From UBA6115 sp050952935 (GTDB lineage Bacteria > Bacillota > Clostridia > Christensenellales > Aristaeellaceae): a DNA stretch of 64,000 nt. Each line of letters begins with the position of its first letter. Position 1 is the stretch's first letter. Made by a program: the position numbers and the translations under genes. The DNA lies in the NCBI GenBank assembly GCA_050952935.1, contig JBMNLS010000001.1:1054001-1118000 (forward strand). Reading direction: 5' to 3'. The notes under the pieces were generated by a model that saw only the letters and a program-made list of their open reading frames with translations, was not told where the DNA came from and did not search any database. This document shows positions 46,887-55,546 of the stretch, piece after piece.

Positions 46887-47657
46887 TTACTCCCCTCCCT
46901 GGTTTGAACCGATGTGCAGGTTCTTCGGCAGAAACTTTTCAGGATGGTATCGCTCCTTGCCCACGGTGGAGGCACCGTATTCAATGGCGGCTGTGGGACA
47001 ACGGTGCACACAGCGCAGGCAAAGGGCACACTGGGGTTTGTTCCATGCGGGGCGGCCGTTTAGCAGGCCAATGGCCCGGCTTGGGCAATTCCTTTCACAC
47101 AGCCCGCAGCCGATGCACCGGGAGATAACGTAAAAATGCCGGGTGCGGCGCGCCCTGTCGTACATTCCCCGGGCAATGGGCAAGCCCCATTCCAAAAAGA
47201 AAGAGGTATGGGCGTCGCGTTTCAGCCGGATATCTTCCACGATCTCCGGAAGCCTGTCCAAGGCTGTCTGGATGGCCATTGCAGCGGCATCCGGGCTTTG
47301 CACCTGATGCAGGGGGATATAGTTGGTGGTCATCACCAGGGCATACACATGCGCTTTATTGAAACCCAGGCAGCGCAGCTGCCTGGTGATAAGCGAGGCT
47401 CCTGCGCCCAGCGCTCCGCCACAGGTCATCACCACGTGCAGCTCATGCTGTATTAATTGCTGGTGCTGCGCCAGATAATCCAAGACGAGGCTGGGTAAGG
47501 TCCAGAAGAACAGGGGGGCTACCAACACCAGCTTTTCCTGCTCTTGCCATGCAGGCGGCACTCCCTGCTCCAGGTTATGGATCTTTTCTTTCATCAGGGT
47601 GGCCAGCTTTTCCGCGGCCAGCTTGCTGTTGCCGGTTCCGCTGAAGTATAAAATCAT
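46887..47657 (-). CDS. EFR1-family ferredoxin (flavodoxin-like plus two 4Fe-4S clusters)
   Basis: A 256-residue electron-transfer protein. Residues 1-150 are a flavodoxin fold whose FMN loop is YFSGTGNSKLAAEKL. Residues 180-235 hold two 4Fe-4S motifs, CIGCGLCERNCP and CALCLRCVHRCP. EFR1 proteins are common in anaerobic Clostridia, but their partners are mostly unknown. Confidence 0.88.
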   Translation of the reverse strand: MILYFSGTGNSKLAAEKLATLMKEKIHNLEQGVPPAWQEQEKLVLVAPLFFWTLPSLVLDYLAQHQQLIQHELHVVMTCGGALGAGASLITRQLRCLGFNKAHVYALVMTTNYIPLHQVQSPDAAAMAIQTALDRLPEIVEDIRLKRDAHTSFFLEWGLPIARGMYDRARRTRHFYVISRCIGCGLCERNCPSRAIGLLNGRPAWNKPQCALCLRCVHRCPTAAIEYGASTVGKERYHPEKFLPKNLHIGSNQGGE

Positions 47658-47736
47658 GGGAACACCCCCCTTCGCACTTAGACTCCTTATATTATATCAG
47701 GGCCCTAAAATGCTTGTGTCAGCTTGAGGTAAAATT

Positions 47737-48666
47737 TCAGGTCTGTGACCGTTCAATTTCCAGGATGAACTGATCCAAAGCATCCTCCACCTCTTGTCCA
47801 TGTCCCTGCATCAAATGCCCACCATCTTCAAACAGCAGCAGTTGGTGGGTTTGAAACCGGGGCGCTGCTTTTTCCATGGCAGACACATCCACGAGCTTGT
47901 CATCCCTGGCGCCGATGATCAAAACCGGGCAGGCAATCGATTCAATGGGGTAGTCTGAGAAATTTCTGGCCATATCGAGGTTGGTCACCTGCGCGTCCAG
48001 CAGCATCCCATCCCTGCGCAGATGCAGGGGCAGCATACTGCGTACCGTATCCGCTTCCATGCCCATCAGGGGTGAAAACAGCCCCCGAAAGGCCCACATC
48101 ACAAAATTGTTCAGGGTAAATGCCGGGGGGCCCTGCCAGGCATTGATGGTTTGAGGCTGGCTTGTTTCCGGCATGGCGGAGGAGTAGAGGATGAGCCCCT
48201 TGCAGCGTTCCGGGTAATCCAGCGCAAAGCGAATGGCCGGCGTGCCGCCGGCGGAGGTGCCCAGGAGATAAGCCTGTTCTATGCCCAGCGCGTCCAGCAG
48301 CTGGGCGAAGGCAGCTGCTTGCACCTTGACGCTGGGATCCTCCGGCATGGCGCTGCCCGGATAACCGAAGCGGGAGGGGGCCAGCAGCCTGTATTTGCCT
48401 TCCTTCCCCGCCACTGCGTCATACGCCTGGTCAAACCCGCCGCTGATGCCATGGGAAACCAGAATGACCGGGCCTTCACCCCTGTCCACATAGCTGATCT
48501 GCCCCTGGGGCAAGGCCATCATCTGTGCCCCATAGGACGCCAGCCTGGCTTCCGCCTCCTGAAGTGCTCCCTGCAGGGTAATCCCCTGCATCAGAGCCCA
48601 GACGCCAGATAGCGCAACCAGCCCCAAAGCAACCAACAGCGCCACGCGGCGTTTATTTCTTTTCAT
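47737..48666 (-). CDS. Membrane-anchored alpha/beta hydrolase
   Basis: A 309-residue protein with an N-terminal anchor (VALLVALGLVALSGVWALM) and a classical hydrolase domain: GPVILVSHGISGGFDQAY oxyanion region, LLGTSAGGTPAIRFALDYPERC nucleophile elbow, GARDDKLVD acid and FEDGGHLMQGHG histidine. The ATG at 48666 follows GGAGG by 11 nt; the longer upstream frame is out of place inside the regulator gene. It overlaps the TetR gene by 14 nt and is very probably its main target. Confidence 0.82.
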   Translation of the reverse strand: MKRNKRRVALLVALGLVALSGVWALMQGITLQGALQEAEARLASYGAQMMALPQGQISYVDRGEGPVILVSHGISGGFDQAYDAVAGKEGKYRLLAPSRFGYPGSAMPEDPSVKVQAAAFAQLLDALGIEQAYLLGTSAGGTPAIRFALDYPERCKGLILYSSAMPETSQPQTINAWQGPPAFTLNNFVMWAFRGLFSPLMGMEADTVRSMLPLHLRRDGMLLDAQVTNLDMARNFSDYPIESIACPVLIIGARDDKLVDVSAMEKAAPRFQTHQLLLFEDGGHLMQGHGQEVEDALDQFILEIERSQT

Positions 48667-49294
48667 TAACTGATCCCTCCTGCTTAATCCATATCTGGCT
48701 GAAACTGCGCACATGCTCAGATAGCATGCCCCGCGCCTCGGCCTCATACTGCGGCTCCCGGTCACAGCGAAGCAGCAGAAAGTAGACGGGGGCATAAAAA
48801 GCCAGCGCCAAAGCCTTTGGGCTATGGTTTGCGCTACCTGCTGATTGAAGCATGGCGACAAACAACTGTTCCTGATACTGGAGGGGGTCCTCCATATACA
48901 GCTTGGTCAGCAAGGCAGCCAGCTCCCTGTCTTCAAACTGGGACAGGGTCAGCATCCGGCGCAGGCCGCTGACGATGGGCTCATGCAAAAACCAGGAAAA
49001 CAGGCCATTGACCATGGACAAAAGCTGCTCTTCATCAATTGCGGCAAACATTTTCGCATCCTGGCCGCCGCTTTGCCAGCCAAGGCCGATCTGCGCCGCC
49101 TGCTTTTGGTATGCTTCTGTCATGTTTTTGATGATGGCATCAAAAATGGCCCGCTTGCTGTCAAAATGATTGTACAATGAAGGCGCCCGGATGCCCACCG
49201 CCCGGGCAATCTCCTGCACGCTCACTGCCTGGTAGCCTTTCCGGGAAAACAGCAGAAGGGCATGTTGGATGATTTTGTCACGTGTGGATTGCAT
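48653..49294 (-). CDS. TetR-family transcriptional regulator
   Basis: A 213-residue repressor. Residues 3-60 are the TetR helix-turn-helix (RDKIIQHALLLFSRKGYQAV, VQEIARAVGIRAPSLYNHF, SKRAIFDAIIK). The rest is a helical ligand and dimer domain. The ATG at 49294 was chosen since GAGGGGAG precedes it; the frame extends to a TTG that overlaps that site. Two 16-bp operator-like palindromes lie upstream, one inside the promoter, so autorepression is likely. Confidence 0.87.
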   Translation of the reverse strand: MQSTRDKIIQHALLLFSRKGYQAVSVQEIARAVGIRAPSLYNHFDSKRAIFDAIIKNMTEAYQKQAAQIGLGWQSGGQDAKMFAAIDEEQLLSMVNGLFSWFLHEPIVSGLRRMLTLSQFEDRELAALLTKLYMEDPLQYQEQLFVAMLQSAGSANHSPKALALAFYAPVYFLLLRCDREPQYEAEARGMLSEHVRSFSQIWIKQEGSVNEKK

Positions 49295-49313
49295 AAAGCT
49301 CCCCTCTTTCAAA

Positions 49314-49367
49314 ACTAACGATCATTAGTGCCATGAATATCATAACTAATAAGCATTAGTTTGTCAA
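49314..49367 (-). promoter_or_regulatory. TetR gene promoter with two operators
   Basis: On the minus strand TTGACA (49367-49362), a 17-nt spacer and TATGAT (49344-49339). A palindrome-like ACTAATAAGCATTAGT (49345-49360) fills the spacer, and a second copy, ACTAACGATCATTAGT (49314-49329), lies downstream, with centres 31 bp apart (three helical turns). Ideal for repression by the TetR protein encoded next. Confidence 0.8.
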
Positions 49368-49416
49368 GCGCGTGAGCGAAGGTTGATGCATATCTATTTC
49401 TTCAACAAAATGCAAA

Positions 49417-49474
49417 GCGCGCTTGACATAAAATGACAAGCGCGCTATACTTAATTTGCAAAGCGTGCTTTGCA
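49417..49474 (+). promoter_or_regulatory. Promoter and operators of the XRE regulator gene
   Basis: TTGACA (49423-49428), 17-nt spacer, TATACT (49446-49451). GCGCGCTTG (49417-49425) and CAAGCGCGC (49437-49445) form a perfect inverted repeat straddling the promoter. TGCAAAGCGTGCTTTGCA (49457-49474) is a perfect palindrome over the probable start site. The shared AAGCGYGC core points to one binding protein, probably the XRE product. Confidence 0.7.
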
Positions 49475-49486
49475 AAAGAGACGGAG

Positions 49487-49711
49487 GTGAGTCAGGTTAA
49501 AAATCGCATCAAGGAACTGCGCAGGGCGCACAAGCTGACCCAGGAGGAGCTGGCAGTGGCGGTGGGCACCACCCGGCAGACCATCACGTCAATTGAGGTG
49601 GGGCGCTACATTGCCTCCCTGCCGCTGGCCTACCGGATTGCCCGTCACTTTGGACTATTGATTGAAGAGGTTTTTGATTTTTCACAGGAGGAAGAAGATG
49701 GAAAAGTTTAA
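49487..49711 (+). CDS. XRE/Cro-type small DNA-binding protein
   Basis: A protein of about 74 residues that is almost all helix-turn-helix: KNRIKELRRAHKLTQEELAV, TTRQTITSIEVGRYIASLPLA, then AYRIARHFGLLIEEVFDF. This is the typical small XRE regulator of Firmicutes. The start is uncertain. An upstream ATG (49433) lies within the promoter, and the only standard start after it is GTG 49487, which overlaps the ribosome site. The best-spaced codon after GGAGG is a GTT at 49496 where relatives have ATG. Confidence 0.8.
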   Translation: MSQVKNRIKELRRAHKLTQEELAVAVGTTRQTITSIEVGRYIASLPLAYRIARHFGLLIEEVFDFSQEEEDGKV

Positions 49712-50150
49712 GAAGGAACTGGACAGCCGGGTGAGGTGGGGTAGGTTTGCCGCCATCATTGCGGCCACGCTCAGCGTGCTCATGACCTTTGTTTTCAAGC
49801 CCACGGAAAACGCGGCTTCAGACCTGGTGCTGGGCTTTATCCAGGGCGTCGGGATGGGCCTGGCCTTGGTGGCGATTGGCTATATGGTTCAGGCCATGCG
49901 CGTGCGCCGGGCGGCGAACAGCGAGGAGATGATAGAAAAACTCTACCGGGAGGAGCATGACGAGCGCAAGGCTTTTATCAGGAGCAAGGCCGGATTTCCT
50001 GCCATGACCATTGGCATCGTCAGCCTCACCTGTGTGGGCGCTGTTCTGGCTTTTTTCAACTACACGGTGAGCATGGCCGTGATGGGCAGTGGAATTCTTA
50101 TGCTGCTTTACCAGCTGGTGTTGAAATTGTATTATAGCAGCAGGTATTAA
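49698..50150 (+). CDS. Three-helix membrane protein paired with the XRE regulator
   Basis: A 150-residue protein with three or four membrane segments (FAAIIAATLSVLMTFVF, LGFIQGVGMGLALVAIGYMV, PAMTIGIVSLTCVGAVLAFF, MGSGILMLLYQLVLKLYY) and a charged cytoplasmic loop (NSEEMIEKLYREEHDERKAFI). The ATG at 49698 follows CAGGAGG and overlaps the regulator gene by 14 nt. Such XRE/membrane-protein pairs are frequent in Clostridia; their function is not established. Confidence 0.75.
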   Translation: MEKFKKELDSRVRWGRFAAIIAATLSVLMTFVFKPTENAASDLVLGFIQGVGMGLALVAIGYMVQAMRVRRAANSEEMIEKLYREEHDERKAFIRSKAGFPAMTIGIVSLTCVGAVLAFFNYTVSMAVMGSGILMLLYQLVLKLYYSSRY

Positions 50151-50157
50151 CTGCTTG

Positions 50158-50874
50158 CTACGGCAGCATCCAGGCGCTGCCGTAATGATAGCCCGACTTT
50201 TGTTCGGTTGCGATGTTTGTGAGCATACGCTCTTTGTGCGTGACAGCCATGCCGCAAAGCCGGTCTATCCCGGCGCTGATCAGCCCGGGGCACAGGGGAG
50301 TGGAAGGGCCGATCACAATCACCCTGGCGCGGCTTGAAAGCTCCAGCAGGCGCGGGATGGTCTTGTTCACAAAAGCGCTGCCCGTGATGATCACCAGGTC
50401 GCACTGGGGCAGCAATTCTTCACAGGCCATGTCCGGGTAATCGCCTGGTTTGGGATTGCGCTCAAGCACATACACCTGTTTTGCCCCCGCCAGCGTATCG
50501 GGAGAAAGGCTTAGGCGGCCTACCAAAGCGATGGTTTTCCCGGCTGTATCCATCCCTGTGGTGCAGGAATCCAGATAGTTGTATACTCTACCGATCTCTT
50601 TCAATCGGTTCTCATGGTTGTACCAGGCGTTGATGACTGCCATGGCGTCGCTGGCCTCTTCCAGGTTCCATGAATCAAGCGACTGGGAAGCCTGGCGGGC
50701 GGATAGGCCAACCAATGTTTCCCGGATACGGGGCTGCGTGGCTGTGGTTACGTGCATGGCAAGGCCGGTGCTGCCATCCGATAATTCCGCCCCGGTCCAG
50801 ATGCTGCCGCGTACCAGGCGGGTTACATAGATATGGTCAGGAATCCCCTGATAAAGCGTTTGCGCGATAGGCAT
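50158..50874 (-). CDS. DUF364 Rossmann-like protein (putative metal-chelation family)
   Basis: A 238-residue protein. The first 90 residues resemble the DUF4213 enolase-N-like cap (VTRLVRGSIWTGAELSDGSTG), and the rest is the DUF364 Rossmann-like domain (KTIALVGRLSLSPDTLAGAKQVYVLERNPKPGDYP, CDLVIITGSAFVNKTI, VIVIGPSTPLCP). The family is linked to anaerobic metal or chelate handling on weak evidence. The stop of ccsA nearly overlaps its start region; I prefer the ATG at 50874, though a TTG at 50880 is possible. It forms a two-gene unit with ccsA. Confidence 0.75.
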   Translation of the reverse strand: MPIAQTLYQGIPDHIYVTRLVRGSIWTGAELSDGSTGLAMHVTTATQPRIRETLVGLSARQASQSLDSWNLEEASDAMAVINAWYNHENRLKEIGRVYNYLDSCTTGMDTAGKTIALVGRLSLSPDTLAGAKQVYVLERNPKPGDYPDMACEELLPQCDLVIITGSAFVNKTIPRLLELSSRARVIVIGPSTPLCPGLISAGIDRLCGMAVTHKERMLTNIATEQKSGYHYGSAWMLP

Positions 50875-50881
50875 GGGCAAG

Positions 50882-51676
50882 TCAGGCGTATGCGTGCAGG
50901 CCGGGGAGCAGCATATTGACGCCTATGAATGTGAACAGCACAAAAATTAGTGCGATGATGGCAAACCAGGCCATGCGCTTGCCCCGCCAGCTTTTACGCA
51001 GACGCTGGTGAAGATAAATGGCATAGATAATCCAGGTGATCAGCGCCCAGGTTTCTTTGGGATCCCAGTTCCAGAAGGTGGACCAGGCCTGTTCTGCCCA
51101 GACGCAGCCTGAGAGAATGACTATTGTCAGCATCAGAAAGCCGAAGGCGATCAGCCGATAGCAGAAGTGATCCAGCTGCTGCAGGGCGGGGGTTTCTTCG
51201 TCCGGCTCTTTTCGCATTAAAACCAGATAGCGCACACCGCCGAAACCAGCCAGCGCGAAAGAAGCGTATGAAAACACAGCGGCGCCGATGTGCAGCGTGA
51301 ACCAGGCGCTTTTAAGGGCGGGCATCAGCTCGTTGATATCCCTGGGCAAAAGCGCGGCATAGGAATTGATCAGAAAGGCGGCAGGAACCGCAATGGAAAC
51401 CACCCACTGGGCCTTATGCCGCCAACGCAGGAAGATGCACAGCACAATGCAGCCCCAGGCCAGCATGGTTGCAAACTCAAACTGGTTGGACATGGGGATG
51501 CGGCCAGCCACAATGCCCCGCCACAAAATATAGGCGGTGTGCAAAACAAAGCCGATCAGGGTACCATACCATGCCACCTGCTGGAGCTTATCCTTTTTAA
51601 AGATGATCGCGATAAACTGAAGGACGGATGCCAGAAAGTAAAGCACAATGGAGCTGAAAAATAAGGCGTTCATCAT
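50882..51676 (-). CDS. Cytochrome c biogenesis protein CcsA/ResC-like (heme handling)
   Basis: A 264-residue, eight-helix membrane protein of the CcsA/CcmC superfamily. The WWD heme-binding signature is present (WAEQAWSTFWNWDPKETWALITW), as are histidines in helices (FVLHTAYILWRG, FTLHIGAAVFSYASFALAG) that usually ligate heme. CcsA normally works with ResB/Ccs1 to attach heme to cytochromes c; neither is here. A role in heme or siroheme movement is possible. It precedes the DUF364 gene by 7 nt. Confidence 0.83.
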   Translation of the reverse strand: MMNALFFSSIVLYFLASVLQFIAIIFKKDKLQQVAWYGTLIGFVLHTAYILWRGIVAGRIPMSNQFEFATMLAWGCIVLCIFLRWRHKAQWVVSIAVPAAFLINSYAALLPRDINELMPALKSAWFTLHIGAAVFSYASFALAGFGGVRYLVLMRKEPDEETPALQQLDHFCYRLIAFGFLMLTIVILSGCVWAEQAWSTFWNWDPKETWALITWIIYAIYLHQRLRKSWRGKRMAWFAIIALIFVLFTFIGVNMLLPGLHAYA

Positions 51677-51749
51677 TTAGGTTTTTGATCTCCTTTTCAT
51701 GGTGTTGTATCAGGGTTCTCGTTTTGCGGGAACGATAAAAAACCTGTTA

Positions 51750-53138
51750 TCAGAACTCCGCGTGCCCGGTGGTTCGGGGGAAGGGGAGCACGTCGCGGAT
51801 ATTGGAAATACCGGTTAAATACATCACAAAGCGCTCAAAGCCCAGGCCGAAGCCGGCATGCTTGACGGAACCAAAGCGCCTGAGATCCAGGTACCAGCCG
51901 TACTCTTCTTCCGCCAGGCTCATCTCCCGGATGCGGGCCAGGAGCCTTTCATAGCGCTCCTCACGCTGGCTGCCGCCGATCAGCTCCCCTACGCCGGGCA
52001 CCAGCAAGTCCATGGCGGCCACGGTTTTGCCGTCCTCATTCTGACGCATGTAGAAAGCCTTGATATCCTTGGGATAATCGGTAACGAACACGGGGCGCTT
52101 GAAGTGCTGCTCGGTAAGGTAGCGCTCATGCTCGGTTTGCAGGTCAATGCCCCAGGACACGGGATACTCAAACGTTTGGCCGGAGGCTTTCAGTATCTCC
52201 ACCGCGTCGGTGTAGGAGACCCTGGCAAAGGCGCTGTCTTTCACATGGTTCAGGCGGGCCAATAGCTCTTTATCCACGAATTTGCCCAGGAAGTTCAGCT
52301 CGTCCGGCGCTTTTTCCATCACCTCGGCAATCACTTCCCGCACCATGTCCTCCGCTAGAACCATGTTGTCCTCCAAGTTGGCAAAGGCGATTTCAGGTTC
52401 CACCATCCAGAACTCCGCCGCGTGGCGGGGGGTGTTGCTGTTTTCAGCCCGGAAGGTGGGGCCAAAGGTGTACACATCGCTGAAAGCTAGGGCAAAAGCT
52501 TCGGCCTGCAGTTGCCCAGACACGGTAAGAGAGGCATGCTTGCCGAAGAAATCCTGGGAATAATCCGCCTCACCGGCGGGGGTTTTGGGCAGATTATCCA
52601 AGTTCAGCGTGGTCACATGGAACATTTCACCAGCCCCTTCAGCGTCAGAGGTGGTGATGATGGGCGTATGCACATACACAAAGCCCCGCCGCTCAAAAAA
52701 GCTGTGGATCGCCTGGGCAGCGATAGAGCGGATGCGGAACACCGCGAAAAAGGTGTTGGTGCGGGGCCTGAGGTGGGCGATGGTTCGCAGATACTCAAAG
52801 CTGTGCCGCTTTTTTTGCAGGGGATAGTCCCCGTCACAGGGATATAAAACCTCTACCTCCAGCGCCTTTAGCTCAAAGGGCTGCTTCATCTGGGGGGTAT
52901 GCACCAGGGCGCCCCGCACCTGAAGGGAGGTGGCTAAGGTAATTTTGGTTACCTGAGCGAAGTTGGCAAGCGTCTCATCGCACACCACCTGCAGGTTCCT
53001 GAAAGAGGAACCATCGTTCAGCTCGATAAAGGCAAAGGCTTTGCTGTCGCGCAACGTGCGCACCCAGCCCCTCACGGTTACTTCCTGGCCCTCCGGGGGC
53101 AGGTTTTTGTAGAGATCGGCGATCTTAGTCACGGGCAT
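51750..53138 (-). CDS. asnS: Asparaginyl-tRNA synthetase
   Basis: A 462-residue class II synthetase charging tRNA-Asn. It has an N-terminal OB-fold anticodon-binding domain (QEVTVRGWVRTLRDSKAFAF, PFELKALEVEVL). Motif 2 is GPTFRAENSNTPRHAAEFWMVE and motif 3 HAGFGLGFERFVMYL. Length is standard. It overlaps the glucokinase gene by 14 nt in the hprK operon, so it is not preceded by its own T-box leader. Confidence 0.96.
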   Translation of the reverse strand: MPVTKIADLYKNLPPEGQEVTVRGWVRTLRDSKAFAFIELNDGSSFRNLQVVCDETLANFAQVTKITLATSLQVRGALVHTPQMKQPFELKALEVEVLYPCDGDYPLQKKRHSFEYLRTIAHLRPRTNTFFAVFRIRSIAAQAIHSFFERRGFVYVHTPIITTSDAEGAGEMFHVTTLNLDNLPKTPAGEADYSQDFFGKHASLTVSGQLQAEAFALAFSDVYTFGPTFRAENSNTPRHAAEFWMVEPEIAFANLEDNMVLAEDMVREVIAEVMEKAPDELNFLGKFVDKELLARLNHVKDSAFARVSYTDAVEILKASGQTFEYPVSWGIDLQTEHERYLTEQHFKRPVFVTDYPKDIKAFYMRQNEDGKTVAAMDLLVPGVGELIGGSQREERYERLLARIREMSLAEEEYGWYLDLRRFGSVKHAGFGLGFERFVMYLTGISNIRDVLPFPRTTGHAEF

Positions 53139-54111
53139 AGGCTTCTCCTTCTTCTTTGATGGATTTGGCCAGCATGGCCGCCCCGATGATGCCGGCCTGG
53201 TTTCCCAGCACAGCCAGCTCCACCCGGGGATAAGGCATGGTTTTAAACATCAGAAAGCCGGGGATCCAGCGCCTGACGGCGTCCAACAGAAAATCCCCGG
53301 CGTTGCTGATGCCTCCGCCCAGCACCACGATTTCCGGGTCCAGGAAGGAGATCACATTGTTGATGGCAAGGGCCAGGTAGCGGGTGTACTCGTTAAACAC
53401 CTCAAGCGCCGTGGCATCCCCTGCCTTGGCGCAGTCGATGACCAGCTTGCCGGTGATGTTGGCTGGGTCCTGATTTGATAGGATAGCGATTTGACTGTCC
53501 GGGTGTTTCAGCGCCGCCTCCTGCCCCATGCGGACAAGGGCTGTTGCTGAACAATAACGCTCCACACAGCCGGATTTGCCGCAGGTGCAGGGGATGCCGT
53601 CAATCACCATGGTAAGGTGGCCGATTTCACTGGCTACGCCATGCACCCCCGTCCAAGGCTTGCCGCCAATTACGATACCGCCGCCAACGCCGGTGCCCAG
53701 CGTGATAAACACGCTGCAGTCAGCCCCCTGGCTGACGCCTGCCACCGATTCGGCAAAACCCGCTACCGTGGCGTCGTTATCAATGTAAATAGGTTTGTTG
53801 AGGTATTGGGTGAGTTCCTGCCGCAGCGGCACATTGTGCCAGCCCAGGTTGGTGCAGAAAATCACGGAGCCGGTTTTGTTTTCGGCGATACCGGGGATGC
53901 CGATGCCAATGGCTTCCACCGCATCCGCAGCGCAGCCCGCTTCCTCCATGGCGCGCAGGGCGCAGGCTGCCATGTCCCGCACCACCTCCTGATAGGGACG
54001 GGAGGACAATGTGGCGGACTGCGCTGTGGCCAGGATCCGCCCATTTTCATCGGTGACCCCGGCGGCGATTTTGGTGCCTCCCAGGTCAATGCCTATATAG
54101 CGCTTGCTCAT
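53125..54111 (-). CDS. glcK: ROK-family glucokinase
   Basis: A 328-residue sugar kinase. The ATP loop is IGIDLGGTKIAAGV. The ROK signature (VASEIGHLTMVIDGIPCTCG) continues into a zinc-binding CTCGKSGCVERY, and IYIDNDATVAGF is the sugar site. Glucokinase feeds glucose 6-phosphate into the glycolysis encoded elsewhere in the window. Its start overlaps the stop of hprK (ATGA), linking glucose entry with HPr control. Confidence 0.92.
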   Translation of the reverse strand: MSKRYIGIDLGGTKIAAGVTDENGRILATAQSATLSSRPYQEVVRDMAACALRAMEEAGCAADAVEAIGIGIPGIAENKTGSVIFCTNLGWHNVPLRQELTQYLNKPIYIDNDATVAGFAESVAGVSQGADCSVFITLGTGVGGGIVIGGKPWTGVHGVASEIGHLTMVIDGIPCTCGKSGCVERYCSATALVRMGQEAALKHPDSQIAILSNQDPANITGKLVIDCAKAGDATALEVFNEYTRYLALAINNVISFLDPEIVVLGGGISNAGDFLLDAVRRWIPGFLMFKTMPYPRVELAVLGNQAGIIGAAMLAKSIKEEGEAYARD

Positions 54112-55034
54112 GCGTCCTCCGCTGCCTGATGCATCATGTCGTTCAGGCGTTTATCCAGCTCCTGGGCGGCTGAATAGCCCAGGCGTTTCTGGCTCAGGTT
54201 CCGGGCGGCGATTTCAATGATGATGGCCAGGTTGCGCCCCGGTTTCACGGGAATCACGAGCTTTGGTATCTTGACCTCCATGATGGTGGAGAAATCCTCA
54301 TCCAGCCCCAGCCGGTCATACTCCTTTTTTTCCACCCAGGGCTCCAGGTGGATTTCCATATCAATGGATTTGCTCATCAGCACGGCGCTGATACCGTACA
54401 TGGCCCTGATGTCAATGATGCCAACGCCCCTTATTTCCATAAAGTGGCGGATCGGCTCCGGCGATTCGCCCACCAGACGGTTATCGTTCACCCGGCAGAC
54501 ATCCACCACATCGTCCGCCACCAGCTGATGGCCCCGCTTGATCAATTCCAGCGCCGATTCGCTTTTGCCCACGCCCGATTCCCCGGTGATGAGCACCCCC
54601 ACCCCATACACATCCACCAGCACCGCGTGAAGCGTTGAGTGGGGGGCCAGCGCCCGGGTCAGGTACATGATGGCGCTGACGATAAAGCGGGTGGTGGATT
54701 CATCCGAGCCCAGCACCGGCACATCGTTTTTCTTTGCCAATTCCAGCATTTCTTCCGGCGGTGTTAAACTGCGGCACACCACCAGGCAGGGAATGCTGTA
54801 GGTGAAGAATTTTTCCAGTTTTTCACGCCGTTCGGTCTGGGACAGGCCCATCAAATAGCCCATCTCCGCATTGCCGATTACCTGGGGCCTTTCGTAGGCG
54901 AAGTGCTCGTAATAGCCCGTCAGCTCAAGCCCCGGGCGGTTCAGCTCCGGGGAGGAAATTTGCCAGGTGGACTGGGTGGAGGGGGACAGCACCCGCAGAG
55001 ACAGCGCCTGGACAAACGCCTTGCCGTTAACCAT
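54108..55034 (-). CDS. hprK: HPr kinase/phosphorylase
   Basis: A 308-residue bifunctional enzyme that phosphorylates Ser46 of HPr for carbon catabolite control. Walker A is ITGESGVGKSESALEL, LVADDVVDV the acidic site, and MEIRGVGIIDIRAMYGISAV the family signature. Start at ATG 55034; a TTG frame extends 21 nt further but overlaps the GGCGGTG ribosome region. First gene of hprK-glcK-asnS. Confidence 0.94.
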   Translation of the reverse strand: MVNGKAFVQALSLRVLSPSTQSTWQISSPELNRPGLELTGYYEHFAYERPQVIGNAEMGYLMGLSQTERREKLEKFFTYSIPCLVVCRSLTPPEEMLELAKKNDVPVLGSDESTTRFIVSAIMYLTRALAPHSTLHAVLVDVYGVGVLITGESGVGKSESALELIKRGHQLVADDVVDVCRVNDNRLVGESPEPIRHFMEIRGVGIIDIRAMYGISAVLMSKSIDMEIHLEPWVEKKEYDRLGLDEDFSTIMEVKIPKLVIPVKPGRNLAIIIEIAARNLSQKRLGYSAAQELDKRLNDMMHQAAEDA

Positions 55035-55072
55035 GGAAGCACCGCCTTTCAACATCTTGAGACACGAGAAAC

Positions 55073-55101
55073 AGTATACAGGATAAGGGCTGAGGGGGCA
55101 A
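55073..55101 (-). promoter_or_regulatory. Promoter of the hprK operon
   Basis: On the minus strand TTGCCC (55101-55096), 17-nt spacer, TATACT (55078-55073), about 40 nt before the hprK start. Confidence 0.5.
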
Positions 55102-55206
55102 GGTCAATTGATTTATCAGGCAACGATGCAATAACAAAGGTTTATTGCTTCTCCATTGCCTGACTGATTTTATTGTAGAGATAAGTAGTTTGACTGTCAA
55201 TCACGG

Positions 55207-55235
55207 TTGTCACCTCTTCGCAATCAACGTATAAT
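55207..55235 (+). promoter_or_regulatory. Promoter of the DUF1292-uvrC operon
   Basis: TTGTCA (55207-55212), 17-nt spacer, TATAAT (55230-55235), 26 nt before the ATG at 55262. Confidence 0.7.
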
Positions 55236-55261
55236 GAAAAAAACGGGAAGGGAGCAGAAGG

Positions 55262-55546
55262 ATGTCTGAGGAAGAACGCCTGGATGTGATCGAGGGGATA
55301 GATGAGGACGGCAATCAGGTAAGCCTGGTGGTGGAGAAATACTTCTTCTACAACGGGGATGAGTATGTGCTTTTAAGGCCGCTGGATGAGGAAGAGGCCC
55401 CGGGGGACACTGCCACCCGGTATATGATGCGGGTGAAGGTGGTAGAGGAAGATGGCGAGGAATATGAGGAGTTTGAGCCGGTGGATGAGGAGCTGGCCCA
55501 GCGCCTGATGCCGGTGGTCCGCGCCCAGTGGCAAGGGGAGGCATGA
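55262..55546 (+). CDS. DUF1292 protein
   Basis: A 94-residue acidic protein (EERLDVIEGIDEDGNQVSL, EYVLLRPLDEEE, DGEEYEEFEPVDEELAQRL). DUF1292 proteins are small, beta-rich and of unknown function, widespread in Firmicutes. Its TGA overlaps the ATG of uvrC. Confidence 0.85.
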   Translation: MSEEERLDVIEGIDEDGNQVSLVVEKYFFYNGDEYVLLRPLDEEEAPGDTATRYMMRVKVVEEDGEEYEEFEPVDEELAQRLMPVVRAQWQGEA

